From: Viola odorata
Taxonomy: Eukaryota > Streptophyta > Magnoliopsida > Malpighiales > Violaceae
Reading direction: 5' to 3'
DNA length: 64,000 nt
Assembly (NCBI GenBank): GCA_963691705.1
Contig: OY829545.1
Span: forward strand, 10,791,444-10,855,443
Shown here: piece after piece, positions 35,001 through 48,300 of the stretch
Numbering within the stretch: position 1 is the stretch's first letter
How the letters are laid out: each line of letters begins with the position of its first letter
Notes under the pieces: generated by a model
Database searches by the model: none
What the model was told of the DNA's origin: nothing
Seen by the model: the letters and a program-made list of their open reading frames with translations, nothing else
Program-made: the position numbers and the translations under genes

Positions 35001-36866
35001 TTTGTTTCAATAATATTTGAAGAGGATACCGTCGATAAACTGCCTCGCTGTGCTTCTGGAGGGATCTCAAAATCCAATTCAGGAATCTGTGTACAAAAAA
35101 AAAAATTATAATAATAATAAAGTTCCAATAATAATTTTCACACTTTAATTAGACAGGAAAATTAACATATTAGCAGTTGGAGATGCACGGAGCAAGAAAT
35201 TCTTGTTTAAAATTTTGAAAATTTTGTTGGTGCAATTGGTACCCATCTATGCTCAGCAAAAATTTCTCAACCAAGGTATTAAATCCATCAAACAAGTCCA
35301 TATATCGCACCACAAAGGTTTAGCCGAGGTCCAAACCAGTTATGAGATGCCATATAAAATGCAGGTTGAATGAAAAAGGTGTTGGACTAATTGACATGCT
35401 TGAATGAAATAATACCTGTGATGGCCAGCTACTCAGACTTTTCAACTTCTGGGAAGTTAGAAAAGATCCCCTAAGATACTAACATAGGGAACACTGAGGC
35501 ATTTGGACTAGTGAGCAACACCAATGTATGAGTACATAGTACAGTTTTAGCTCAGGTGATAGAAGGATGTACAGAGAGGACTATAAAAATAAAGCCAGCA
35601 AACATTGAGGAATACAGACAAGCCAAAGACATAAGGATACACTTATCCCTTAATTTTTGGAGAACTATTCAAATTCGGATCTAAACACACGTAAATCTAT
35701 TTCAAATTTACGAAACTGACTGGGATGCAAAGAGTTACAGGAAAAAAAAGGTGAAAAGTGAATATAAGAGAGTAAAAATAGCACGGGGAACAAAAAAACA
35801 AGAGTATATTCAAAAAAAATGTAGCAGGTGACTAAATGAAGGTACCTTTATGGTGGCAGACTCAGATTTTACCACTTGTCGATCAAGCGCCTGCAATATG
35901 AAACAAATAGACTAAGATACACTGCTTGGTTTACAACTTCTTGGAGTCAAGGGGAAACAACACAGCATAACGAAAACCATATGAATGCTAAACTTTCACA
36001 CTAGTGGAGGGAAATTAAGTAAATGCCCCATCTTTATTGCAAGACACCATCAACCACACTAGCTCACTAGAGTTTTAGCATGTAATGAAGGTACAAAAGT
36101 TACTTTAGCGTTACTTCATCTGATGACATTGCCCACACCATACATTGACATGAATTTAGCATGAAATAAAAGAATTGGTGAAAGATATGACAAATCACCA
36201 TAAGCACTTTATTATAGTTGAAACAAACCTTCTGATCACCCGACGGGACCTCCAAATAATAACAACTTCCGCGTGGCTGGATTTCACCCGCGAACTGTAC
36301 CTCATTGTTTCTGTCCAAAACAAAAACACAAAAGATATCACACATTGAACATTTCAAGCCAATGTTAGAAAGAAACAAGGAAATGAAGGTAACCCACCTC
36401 TCACCACAATGAGTGCACTCAAACGCGGATAACAAGATCTGCAGGCAGATATAGGAATGAAAGACTGAAGGAAGAGGGAGATTTTGAAAAGTATGGAAAC
36501 CGAATGATTGAGAGACACAGGCGTATACATACCTTTCTAAAGTGAGGAATCAAAGTGAACAAAAACCTTGTTACTCCCTGTTCCACAAGTACAACCATGC
36601 ATACACACCAATTAATTCAATTGCTAATATCTCTCAAGCAAAATTGATAAAAGTTATGGAAGAGTCGTATGTTTCCGGAGAAATAAAAGAGAAGAAGAAG
36701 AAGAAGAAGAGAGTAGTACGTTTTCGGAGCAGCGCATACAAAGACTTTCGACCACGTAAAGTGGGACGTCCTCGTCCACATCGTCGCCGGAAGCAGAGAT
36801 TGCTTCCACCACCGATCTTACATCCACCACCTCTCCCTTAGACTTGCTTCCACCATCACTTTCCAT
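29085..36866 (-). CDS. ZPR1: ZPR1 zinc-finger protein
   Basis: Conserved eukaryotic protein that binds eEF1A and acts as its folding factor; it moves between cytosol and nucleus. Sixteen exons join in frame to 510 residues: 36720-36866, 36533-36577, 36398-36438, 36229-36310, 35846-35890, 35030-35086, 34633-34692, 34414-34541, 33803-34070, 33501-33567, 32525-32595, 32365-32454, 31725-31833, 30016-30107, 29681-29786 and 29085-29209. There are two C4 fingers, C43/C46-C72/C75 and C299/C302-C328/C331, each with 25 residues between its two CxxC pairs. Each is followed by a beta-sandwich ZPR1 domain with LDDPAGNSF (first) and LDDALANSF (second). The linker (about residues 220-290) is Gly/Ser/Ala-rich and poorly conserved. 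The acidic C-terminus ([15 protein letters not shown]) is typical. Length and order match the family. Confidence 0.95.
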
Positions 36867-38020
36867 GTTTTCTTTTGTTCTGTTCTATTCTGTTCCTTTC
36901 GGCTTGGTGCTGGATTTGCTCGGTTTTGTAAACTCTTTCTCAGCAACGGAGCAGAAGCTGCGGCGGCGCCAAAACTATGAAAGAGGTCTTTTGGATTGAG
37001 AATTCGCTGGGCAAGTACAGAAACGGCTAGAAGTTTCACTTTGGTATTGTTAAGGCTAGTGCTGACGTGTCCCCTCGTACACTGGTGACATGTCATCCTA
37101 CGTGGTATCTATATTTCTCTTTTCCTAAACGAACAAAAAAAACAGATTAACCACGTAATTACCGTGAAATTCTTCATTTTTTCTAACAATTATGTCATTC
37201 ACTTTCTAAAATTTAATCGTTTCATAATTTTATCGGTGGGACAATTTCTCGCTCTTTCATATGTCATTAAGCAAATAGTATAACACTAAAAAGCCACTAT
37301 ATTTTATAAATAATAAACGTGTTAGTCACTTTAATATAAATTTTTTTATCTGCATTCTTATCAATGATAAAAGAAAAGATGTGCACTTCCTACATTTCTT
37401 ATAAAATAATTATAGTTTTAAAGATTCATTTGATTCATAAAATTAATGTATATTAATAAGGATGTGAAGTATTAGGGTTGCAAGGAGTGGCTTGGCTTGA
37501 ACTTACTTTTTGACCTAAATTCAAAATTTTGGCGTACTTTGCTTAGTTAATTTACTTATTTAGTACTAATAGTAATAGTATGTTATTTGTTATTCCATTT
37601 GTAATCTCTCTGAGTCTTGATCCATCCAGAACAATTCTGACCAAGAATAAATAAAAAATCCATCCAGAACAAACGCGCACATCATTCAAGTTAAAATGTA
37701 ATTACTCAAAAAAAAAAAAAAACCCTTAAAAATGTCATTTTGACGGAACTACCCAGATAATATTTTGCTTTTGCATTAGAAATTTAGAAGCCACATCCAA
37801 CGCCAAAATACCATGACGCCATGAGTCAGTAACAGTTAAGTTTGGACTAATGCAATTTCAACAATCTTTGAAAAACAGTACAGGTATTCTTCGATCATAA
37901 AGTAAGAAGTTCAGCTCACTAAACACCAGAAAAGTTGACACTGAAACTTAGTTTGTGATCAGCAACAGGGAAACTGCTTGTGCCTAATGGGAGTAGTAGT
38001 ACATCAAGAGCTGCCTGCAA
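36867..38020. other. Spacer between ZPR1 and PBC
   Basis: ZPR1 leader and promoter on the left (ACGT cores near 37065 and 37098) and the proteasome gene 3' flank on the right. AT-rich, with an A run at 37710-37723. No gene is seen. Confidence 0.5.
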
Positions 38021-41000
38021 CTAATCCATCCTTCCCTTTAAGATTCTCTCTTTGACTTCGGTCGGGGTACTGCAGGATAAACATGCAAATCTGTTACATT
38101 TCTGTCTCGTCTATACAAATTACACTCAAGAAAACAATGCCTTCTTCATCTCCCCGGGTATAAATTAAAGGAAGGGAGGGGAGAAGCCAACATAAAATTT
38201 TGTATTTCACAGATTCTTTAATTAAATCGAGAATCCTATTCGGAGATATTATATTAAGTACTTCGGATTTGCCTACAATGATTGAGTGGAGACGGTGTTT
38301 CCAGGCTCTAAAAGTATGTTCTGAAGACAAAAAATAGAAAAGGTAGTAGATGTGAATGCTTACACAACATAGACATGTCCTCCCCAGCCACTCAAACAGT
38401 CCCGATCAACTGATGAAAGCAGCGCCTGAGATATGGTCTCAAATAATTCCTCAGGTTCCTGAACATTAGTTAAAGCAAAGAGTTAATAATGCATCCATTA
38501 TTCGACAGAGGAAGGCTTTAATTCAGTATAAAGTAGTTACAATAGCAAGCAATAAATCTCAGATGGTAGTTGACAACTATACAATCGTTTCAGCACCAAA
38601 TATGCACTCCCTACTTGCTCATTTTGGGGAAAGGTGACTTGCTCAGGAATATAAACAGATAGGGTGGAATCTTGGCTCATCATTCCCTCCATCATACTAA
38701 AGCAACAAGACTGACACTTTCTGGCTGTCATTGCAACTTTCAATTATCTAGATTTTTAAATTTTTGTCAACTGATCTTCAGAAAGAAGATGATGCTCTGA
38801 TTTAGATTGCAATAAAAGGAAGACTTTAACGTTCAAAATGATGCTTCAAATCAGGATTTAAGAGTTTGGCTACCAACCAAACTGCATGCATTAGATTAGC
38901 AGGGCTTTTCTAGTTTATTGAAGTGAAACACATCTTTGATTAGTATGTGCATGAATTTGTTGACAGTGTCTATGGTAAAAACACCGCACCTCTTAGGGTT
39001 ATTTAATCAAATGGGAAATGATTTGCATAAACTAACCATGTCAGGCTTGAACATTGCTTCACAGGCACCATAGAGTGATTCTGAGGCTGTGCCAGCAACA
39101 ACGAAATCTTTAGCAAGCTCCCTGTGCAAAGAAAAGAAAGACAGTTTCAAGATTATAAGGAGTATGTACATTAACCAAAATGATGTACAAAGTCTAGAAA
39201 CATCAATCCCACGGTGTAAATACATGCTGCCATCACCAAATATCTATGTTTTGGTACTAAATTTTTTTTGGTTTCTCCTCCAACTGCAACCAACTAGTCT
39301 CTTTTTAACCTTTTAAAAGAAACAAGCATTCTCCTTCAAGCTCAGAATTCCCATTTGTATTGTGAAACCTTTTCACTTTTAAGTCATACACTCATACTAT
39401 ATCAACACAAAACAAGGTACAGTTTATGCCACGCTCCGAGGGCAAGCTTCATTGCTTAAGTGGATATGTTCCTGACTCGGCTAATTAGTGTTACTCCTTC
39501 AACCAGCAAACAATCAGAATGTGGGGGTTGGATGGGGGGCTTGAAATCCCTGTCTATTAACCTAGAACTTGATTGGAATCAAGAAGGATCCACTCTCAGG
39601 GTTTAACACATAAGTGAACTCCCTCAGTTATGCCAATGTTCAATAAGGTATTAATTCTGGCCATACACATGCATGACATCATGGTTTTCAGTAGCTATGC
39701 AAGTAAGATTATCATTCCACCTAGGTTCTACATGACTTGCTACAGGTTTTACCAAATTCTTCCTCTTGTATTTACATTGATGTAGGGGCATGGGATGTAG
39801 ATGTAAGTGGGAAGATAGATGAATGCTCAGCATGATAACAAAATGCACTGATCATAGAGGAGATTCTATGCAATATTTTTACACTGTATGTTGGGCACCC
39901 TTGAGGCTTTCATAATTACAAAGATCACATCTCTGCTATTGGTCACTAGATATTGCTTGGTTCCGCTGGTCAATACAAACCAACCAACTGATATTCAAGT
40001 TTATAGAACTGATTTGGACCATTGTTTACCAATTTTTCATTCATCTCTAGTTTTGGTTGATTTGGAGTGTAGTTGGATTTAAAAGATTATTCACGACAAC
40101 CCTTTTGATGGTCTAATAAAAGAGAGGAAAACATACTTTGCTCCAATGCAGTCCATCGTACAAATGAATGGCTTGTCGTCATCACCCAACCCACCAATTA
40201 CAGGTTGGCAGAAATACGGACCAAACCTGAGAAAGCAATAATTGCATTTAATTTTCATGTAATTAAACATAATTCTCCAAAAGAAGTGAACCAAAAGCAG
40301 TAGTGCATTACATAACCAAAACAGGTAAAAGAAATGAAGCACAAGAAAAATACATGAGGTGATATTTTACTGCAGTGACGAGACAATGTGCTTAAATTAA
40401 CACGATAGAAAGGTTATCTACTCTACATTCAGAACAGAACTGAATTCAATAACACATGAAGCATCTTTTTTTCTCTAAAAATCATAAACAATTATAGAGC
40501 ATCCCCTCTAATCAATGGTTCTAAAATCTATGTAGCAGTCTTCATAAGGGCAGGTCAAAATATGGTTGTTGAAGGATAAAAAAAGAAGAAGGCATTGCTA
40601 CCTGATGTTCAAAAGCATACCGGAAATAATAATAATAAAGATGAAAATTTATCCTCCTTATTGGAAATAAACTTACGAGTAACAAAGTGACAAGTATACT
40701 TATTGGATGGTACATTAAGCAGATATCCAAAGCCAAAAACACACACCACAGTCATTTTATTCATCTTCACTTTTTACTAATGAAAACCTTATCGCAGAGA
40801 GTCACACACCTCTTTTCATAAAGGAGAGCAGAGACAAGGCTAGCAAATGTCTCTGGTTTCATGTCCCTCTCCTCTCGAAGCTCGTACAATTTGTGGCGGA
40901 ACACAAGCCTCTGGTACCTACAAGTTACAAAAATGCAAAGCAACATTGCAAAATTAGTGTAAGCATCATGCAGCCACAGCATAAAGATAGAAGCCCAATA

Positions 41001-41519
41001 ACAGAAAGTGGCTTGCGACTCTGAGAATTTGCAGTAAGTAGAACATTTTTTACAAGGAAAGATATACTGAATCCGTTAAGCTCTACTGAGGCAACGATAT
41101 TACCTCGTTTAACAAACCAAACTGCACTACCCTGATTGTTTAACTGTTGGAAAATAAGAAAAACCCACAAAAATTCGCTCCAGAAAGGAAAATTAGAAAG
41201 GGATAGTTACTGGTAGTGTGTATACATACAGGGTTTGAGCATCTGTTGCGAGGCCAGAGAGACCGACGAAGAGGCGATCATGGATTTTATAGATTCGTTG
41301 GAAATCAGTGGCGACTGTTTGGAGCTGGACACCCAACCGACGGTCGCTGGCGATGGCGAAGCAGTTTTTGCCCACCATAGCTACTACTGCACTACCATTA
41401 TACTCGAAAATCTGCAGTCAAAAGAGCAAAGTCAGGTCATGGATTTGTAAGTAAGGGTTTCTACAGTATACATTACAGGGAATTGTAGAAGTTTAGTAGA
41501 GAGAGAAACGCACCGACAT
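38021..41519 (-). CDS. PBC: 20S proteasome subunit beta type-3
   Basis: Structural beta-ring subunit of the 20S core of the 26S proteasome, in cytosol and nucleus. Seven exons, 41514-41519, 41230-41411, 40810-40917, 40137-40226, 39037-39121, 38364-38458 and 38021-38069, join to 204 residues, the length of Arabidopsis PBC1/PBC2. The start [14 protein letters not shown] and end ERILKGRMD are diagnostic. The proteasome fold motifs ASDRRLG and GLSGLATD are clear. As in all beta-3 subunits there is no processed catalytic Thr1, so the subunit is non-proteolytic. The first coding exon is only six nucleotides (ATG TCG), with a GTGCGT donor. A lone beta-3 gene with no other proteasome gene nearby is normal. 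Paralogue assignment (PBC1 or PBC2) is not possible. Confidence 0.96.
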
Positions 41520-42760
41520 GGCGAATCTGCGATGAAGAGGTTGTGAAGAGGAACTCTGCGATCAGTTCTCCGCGAAAAAGAAAGCTGAATGCTGGCTTAG
41601 GGGATACTCCTAACTTTCGTGTTTGTTTGTTTGTTTTATTTCAATCGAACCAAGCTTTTCGTTTATGTGTTTTAACACTTCTCCACCGGTATACGTTGGG
41701 CTGGGCATGTAAGAATATAGTCTGGGCTGGGCTTATAAATACTAATGGGCTTTGAGCTATATGGATTGTGGAAAGCATGTTGTTGTTGTTTTTTTTTAAT
41801 AAACGAACGTGAGATTCGAACCTGAATCCGATTCTCTAATGGTACTTTTATCATAGGTAAGATAATCAATGAGTTTCATGCTCATTGGCAAACTCCATGT
41901 TACGAGTTCAATTTTTCTATACTGCTGGTGGAATAGTTATATGCTAAGAACACTATATTTATCCTTTATTGTGCATATAAATAATCTTAACTCAGATATT
42001 TTTATTTATATTAAGGTCAAAAAAAAATATTCGGAACACCACATTGTGTCGAGGAAAGAAAAAAAAATCATCAACTAAATATCGCATACCTACTTTGCAC
42101 CGGTGGGAGTGGGACTGACACCATGAAATGTTTTGTTGAAGACAACAACAGAATTCACAGAATTTTGCAAATACAATCTTTAAAAGAAGGAAAGCGAAAT
42201 CAGTGAGGAAATAGGATAAAGAGAATGCACAAATGACAAAACACTCGAAATCAGGCCCCTTACTTCTTGAATAACTTTGCAAAGATTATGCCAACAATGT
42301 TCATAATCATATAGAACAGAGTATAATTTCAGCAAGTAGGAGAATCAATATCATAAAACCAGAAAGTGCTTTAGAAATTAAAGCACCATTGATAGGATTT
42401 AAAAAGTGTAAATTCATAGAAGCCACAAATTTATTGCAGCTATGACAACATGAAATTTGGGAAACAACGAATGGATTCAAGACAACAGGAAACCGTTGAA
42501 AATCGAAAAGCACAGCTAAAGGGTTCGAGTCAGTACTTGCAGCACATAATAGTCAACAAGGTAGAGAAGCATGCAAGCAAGAACACTGAAATGGATACAC
42601 CAAAGCTTTTGTTCTTCATCTGGACGAGGCGAACACTGCAGAAAGCATCCCAATAAAGTGTATCGACCTTCTCCTCATCATCCTACAGTAGAAGTTAACA
42701 AACTAAAAGACTTGAACATCTTCACGACACACCTGCCATAAGAAAACCCCACTAGAAGTC
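41520..42760. other. Spacer between PBC and PPR genes
   Basis: PBC promoter on the left, PPR 3' flank on the right. A T-run followed by GAGATTCGAACCTGAATCCG at 41790-41830 is probably a decayed retroelement tail. No gene is seen. Confidence 0.45.
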
Positions 42761-44542
42761 TCAAGCTTCGATGCTTGCTTCTTTCTCCAACCCCTCCTCC
42801 TCCAGCTCCTTCACTGCTCTTATAAGGCCTTTTGTTATACCGTTTAGATGCAAGCCATTCTCCTGCATATCAGCTAACAGCTTTTCAGCTGTTCCCCAAT
42901 CTACAGCCTTCAAGCAAAGGGATTGAATCAGCTTATTGTACTCATCTACATTAGCTTTGACCCCAAATTCCTTCATCTCTGCTAACATTTCCAAAGCTTT
43001 GTCAAACTGTTCAAGCTTACAATATCCTCTAATAAGCGTGTGGTAAGTCGCAGGGCACAGCTTAGAGTGCTTCTTTTTTGCTTTTGATAGTACATTGCGA
43101 GCCTCCTCCATCTGACCACCACTAGCATAACCACTCATAATAACAGTGTAAGTATACACATCTGGTTTTAGACCCCTACGTTCCATCAGCTTCACAATTT
43201 CCATTGCCACTTCCAAATTTCCACCCTTAGCGTACCCATTGATGATCAAATTAAATACGGCATTTCCAGGAGGTGGACCTTCTACAATCATCCTTGAAAG
43301 CAATTGCTTTGCCCCATCAACATCTTTGCTTCTACACAAACCACAAATTACAGATGAAAAAGGCTTAATTGCATGCTTTCGTGCTTCCAACGGGAAATCA
43401 TTCAACATCTCCTCAGCTAATTTGACATTTTCATCCTTGTGACATAGAGCGCAGACCAAATTGTTTACAGTAGCCTGGGGTGGGAACTTCTTTTCTTCCT
43501 TCGCCATCAAATAAACTGCATGTGCTTCTTTTGCCTTGCTCCCTTTACAGAACAAAGATATAATCTCACCAAGTTTGTCCAAATCAGGTAAGTTCCTTGC
43601 ACTGAGCATCTTTTCACAAACCAAGCAACCCCAATCAAAAATGGTAATCCGACAAAGTGATTCAATTGTATGATAGTACGTATCTGAATTAGGAACGCAC
43701 CCAAAATCCTCAAACTTATTAAAAACCTCAAACGCTGCCTTTCCTCTGCCCAACTTAGAAAGCAAAACTATCAAGCAGTTAAGACTCTCTGCACTTAGCA
43801 AAGCACTGTCCTTCTCACCAATTTCTAAAATATAATCCCGCAACGCATATGCGCCTCTCTTCCTAACACTGCTACATACTGCCCTAACAAGTGCATCAAC
43901 TGCAGGAGAAGTTGCATTAATATGTGGCTTACTAGTTGCCCATTTGAAAAACCTAACCAAATTCTCACCCAAAATGAGTGGAGTTTCAAGTACTTTGAGC
44001 ACAAAGTGCTCACGTAAATCGATACCAATGTCATCAAGACTTGAGTCCAAAGACCCATCAACAGTGCTCTGCAACAAGGATAACACACTATCTAGCTTCT
44101 CCGTATCAATCTCATAAACCTTTTCCTCTACCAACTCCTCTCTCTCAATCTCCCCATCACCATCTTCACCAAAACCCTCAGTTAACTTCGCATCATCTCT
44201 AGTGTCAAAATCATCTAATTGAGCATTTCCGCCCCCACTAAAACCCTCAGGAAATGGCGCATGAGGATCATCACCAGAGGCAAAATTGCTCAATTGGGCA
44301 TCGCTAACATCACCCCAAAAGTTTGAGGAATCATTCACAGGTTCAGGAGAGTTGTCATTTGTGTTTGCGGTTGTGCTAAATTGAGATAGAAACCTATGGC
44401 TGTGATGAGAAAACAGAAGGGGTCTAGAGGGCGGTACCTTTTTGGGGTTTTGGGGTGCACCAAAGCTGCGTGCTACCTGCCTGGATTTTGCTGCAATAGA
44501 TCTCCACATCTTAAACCCAAACTCTCCTTCCACCACCACCAC
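42761..44542 (-). CDS. Pentatricopeptide repeat protein, mitochondrial type
   Basis: Intronless P-class PPR protein of 593 residues, resembling Arabidopsis At3g02650. PPR proteins bind organelle RNA one base per repeat. The N-terminus is rich in Arg, Ser and Ala (MWRSIAAKSRQVARSFG from the second Met at 44509), as expected for a mitochondrial presequence; the upstream Met adds eleven residues and may not be used. An acidic, low-complexity section covers about residues 60-150. About nine PPR motifs run from about residue 240 to 570, including FNLIINGYAKGGNLEVAMEI, YTVIMSGYASGGQMEEARNV and YHTLIRGYCKLEQFDKALEM. No E, DYW or SMR domain follows, so no editing activity is implied. The RNA target cannot be told. 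Confidence 0.92.
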   Translation of the reverse strand: MVVVEGEFGFKMWRSIAAKSRQVARSFGAPQNPKKVPPSRPLLFSHHSHRFLSQFSTTANTNDNSPEPVNDSSNFWGDVSDAQLSNFASGDDPHAPFPEGFSGGGNAQLDDFDTRDDAKLTEGFGEDGDGEIEREELVEEKVYEIDTEKLDSVLSLLQSTVDGSLDSSLDDIGIDLREHFVLKVLETPLILGENLVRFFKWATSKPHINATSPAVDALVRAVCSSVRKRGAYALRDYILEIGEKDSALLSAESLNCLIVLLSKLGRGKAAFEVFNKFEDFGCVPNSDTYYHTIESLCRITIFDWGCLVCEKMLSARNLPDLDKLGEIISLFCKGSKAKEAHAVYLMAKEEKKFPPQATVNNLVCALCHKDENVKLAEEMLNDFPLEARKHAIKPFSSVICGLCRSKDVDGAKQLLSRMIVEGPPPGNAVFNLIINGYAKGGNLEVAMEIVKLMERRGLKPDVYTYTVIMSGYASGGQMEEARNVLSKAKKKHSKLCPATYHTLIRGYCKLEQFDKALEMLAEMKEFGVKANVDEYNKLIQSLCLKAVDWGTAEKLLADMQENGLHLNGITKGLIRAVKELEEEGLEKEASIEA

Positions 44543-45375
44543 CTGGGGAGACTTTGAATGACACGAGGAAATGATAGCTTAACCGCTGTGGACGTGAGGA
44601 GAGGTTTGTTTTACGCTTGGCGGCGGAGGAACGGTATCGACCGCCGAAAGTGGAGCAATAAGGCAATTAGCAAATGAAGAATGAAGTAAAAAAAGAATGT
44701 GCAAAAAAATTATTAAAAATTTGTTTCTCAATTTATTTGATTTTTTTCTTATTAATTTCTTCAATCGTATTTTTTATATTTTACTTCAAACTTCTGCCTT
44801 TTTTAAAAATAAATCATCCACTAAAAAAGTAAAAATTATGAGTTTTAGTAAATTATAAAGCCTCAATTTTTTTAAATACGTGCCGAAGATAAAGAATTTC
44901 AGAGCTATACGATTTTTTGACCCCGTCGTGTTGTAGTGTGATTTATGTATTATATTATATGAAGCGTTATGTCTTACTGTTTAATTAATAATTGTTATTA
45001 GTATTAGTATTGATATGGTTAATTATAAATTATATAAATGTTACTATTAGTATTAATCTGGTTAATTATAAATTATACAAATTTACCCCTCACTTGATGA
45101 TAATGTCTTAGGAAAAAGATGAAACATGAACTCATCCAAGACAAACATTTCGACGCACATTATCGAGATACATCAAAGAAACGATGAGATCCAAAGTTGA
45201 AACTAACTGCATAATACATCGGACCAGTGACGAAGTCAAAAGCATGGAATTGAACCTGCCATGTGCCCTGGAGCTTCATGCAGCAGTACTATACACGATT
45301 TCATGCCGTCAATATGAAAACAAGGCAATTTTACATCGAGTGAAACCCTGTTAGTGCAATCTTATTCATGCGTTG
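44543..45375. other. Spacer between PPR and LNK1 genes
   Basis: PPR promoter on the left, LNK1 3' flank on the right. AT-rich, with a direct repeat TTAATTATAAATTATA(T/C)AAAT near 45018 and 45062. No gene is seen. Confidence 0.45.
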
Positions 45376-48300
45376 TCACTCATTAACACATTTCTCTTCT
45401 GCAGCAGTAGCAATTCCTTCCAGGGAAACCTGTTGCTTGGTCATCACAGGCGGGCTAGTAATGGATGAGTGCCCCTGTTGGTTTACATCGTTTTAGAGGC
45501 CAAAACATAAAAGAGGAAAAAATCATGAGATAGTACTAAGACGCTTACCATGGCATTCACCTTGAGTGAAAAAGCATCATTAGCAGCCACCTCGGAAGGG
45601 TCAGCAGGTCTATGAAACAGCAGGTGTGCTATAGATCGGTCTATGGGGTTTGTATCAGTTTCCACGTCCATGAACTCAGTGCTCCTGAATAAGGCTTACT
45701 GTCAAATTCCTAAAGTATAGCTTTACACAATCAAAACTTCAAAAGCAACATATTATGGTTCATGCATGCCAATGTTGGGCATGTAGACAAATTTTCAAGT
45801 ATTCATAACATGCCGTCCATTTTTAAAGCACAAAAACAGAATGTACATGAACATAAAGAACAAAAAGCATCTAACCAGTACTATGAAAACAGATGGAAAG
45901 AAAAACAACAGCCGTACAAAAGCTGGGGGGAAAAAGAAGAGAAAATAGTGATCATACCTGTTTGTTTCTTCACTGGCCAGGGCACCATTATCATCTCTCT
46001 TGTAGCCACCCGAACCCCCAAAATTATGCCTTTGTTCAGCACTTCTAGCTAAACGATACAGGCTGTCCCTTATGCATAGTTTTGTCCTAACATCCAACTG
46101 CATCAACAATTGTGAAAGCATGAACTGATTAAAAAACTCACATATAGGAGACATAAAAGGCAATACAGGACTTTGTCTGATGTATTACAGGACTTGTCAG
46201 ATGCATTTAGTGCATAATTTGATGCCCTTTGAAGTTCAAATTGTTTATCTATCCAGACCAACAATATCTACAATATTCGAAGCATGAAAGTATTTTATTG
46301 TAGCAACAATGTTGTATTCTTCTCACGTCAATTGAGGAACTGTATGATGTTCTCCATGTTGAGGTTTAGTCAAATTTGGTGGCCTACTTTATCAGAATCA
46401 CAACACCATTTAAGATCTTCTATTCACTTTGGATCACAAATTCCAGCTAGTTTAGCTATGTTCAAGATAGGGGTCGTAGTTAAACAGGTACATGGAGGTT
46501 CCCTACCCAACTAGACCCTCTAATTACTTGTCTAATTATCATACCCCAATATAAACGAGAAATTATGTTTGTCTGTGAACCCCAGAACTTCCACAATATT
46601 TGTGTGTGCCTGTCCGCTTATTTTCCTATTTTCTAAAACTTTTTTTACGAGTATCATGGACCTCAACATCCGCTATTTAGTTTTCTCTAATAATGAAGAT
46701 TTTTCTGTGGCATTGTGTGAGCAGCAAGTGGGTACGAGATACTTGCTTAGCCTTATGAACACTTTACTGAAATCGACAAGATTTTGTTAGGTTGATGGGT
46801 ACCTAGCGGGTATAGTCCACGGATGGGTATGAGAAGGAGATGGTGTGGTTTTGTGGGTAACTGAACAGAACAAATATGGTTTTATTATTTATTGCAAAGA
46901 TTCAACCCATTGCCATCCTCAACTAAGCATATATAGCTAGCAGCATCTGAGTGAGATGTATGGCTTAGAGCTTAAACCTATGGGGACCATCCTTTCACAT
47001 TCCCCTACTCTCTTTTGTTTCCTTTACTACCTGTTGCTTCTATGCTCTGTTACCATTCATAGTCACAGTTCAACATAAAAGCAGTCCCTAATCTTTAAAC
47101 AAGATATAGAAGGGGAAATTGAAAAAAGAAATATAAGAAAAAGAATGACAGCATGTTATTGGTTGTCTGATGTCATTAGCGCTCATACCTGTTCCATCAC
47201 TTGTCGGAGCTGGCGAAAACTAGTTGCCTCTAATGAGACTTCATCTAATGCAGAACTCATGCATGAGCTCTCCTGAGCATTTGACAAATCGATTTCTGCT
47301 GGAACCCCTACACTGATCGCATCAATGTCACTGGGGTCTTCAATATCATATTCAGGCTCATAGGTTTGGTTCTGAACTGAAACTGGATCACAAGTTGCTG
47401 TTGGACTTGCCAAGTTTGCAAGTTTGGAATTGCATGAACGATTTAGACACTCTCCATTCTCAGCCATCGCCACATCTGGAGCATTGAGTGCAGGGCCATG
47501 AGAGCTCCCCATGGACGGCCGTCCTTTATTTGATACATCTGAAGACTCCCTTGGAGAAGAAGATGTGTGGCCATTGCTTTCAGATTTGACAGCAGACTGC
47601 ATATGGGAGACTGATACTTGATCTTGAGTACAGCTGGAATCCACATGCATGTATGTAACATTCGTCTGCACATAAATTGAGGAATCAGATCTATTTGTTC
47701 ATGATGCTGAACACCAGGAGGGGCAACACTTTGACAGGAAGAGCCACTTACTGGATGCTTCTTATCCGCAAAATTCTTTAAGTTACCATTATGACAGAAA
47801 GAAACACTATTTTCCAGGTTTCTGTTCACTCTCTTTCCTTCTGATTGTTTTTTGTGCCTCGCCTGCTTCTTATGTGAATTGATCTGCAATGCAACCACAC
47901 AATTGATAACACATTAATTTTATTAAAAGGGAAATGAAACCTAAATTGACTTTGACTAAAATATACTACGAATGAACCAAATTGATATTAGGTCATCAAA
48001 GGAATCAGATGCAATATTTTCACCCACTAGAATAATAATTTACACCTGAACCCGTAGGCTATTTGAATAACCAACTTTTGTAGTTCAAAATGATATTAAA
48101 AATTAACTACCATCTTCCAACCTTTTCTACCTTTCTGTCAACAAAGACAAGTGAAAGGTGGAAACTTGAACCCAAAACAACAATTAAGCTAAAATGAAAG
48201 TGAAATTTTGCTGGGTCCCACAAGATCATAATGGACACATAAAATCAAGCTCTCAAACTGAGGCTCAAAAAAAATGTGCAAGTTCCAAGCAACTTGGTGC

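Noticed and set aside
47183..47898. Apparent frameshift in LNK1 between two overlapping frames
   Set aside because: A short intron with good donor and acceptor joins the two frames in phase, so a broken gene is not needed.
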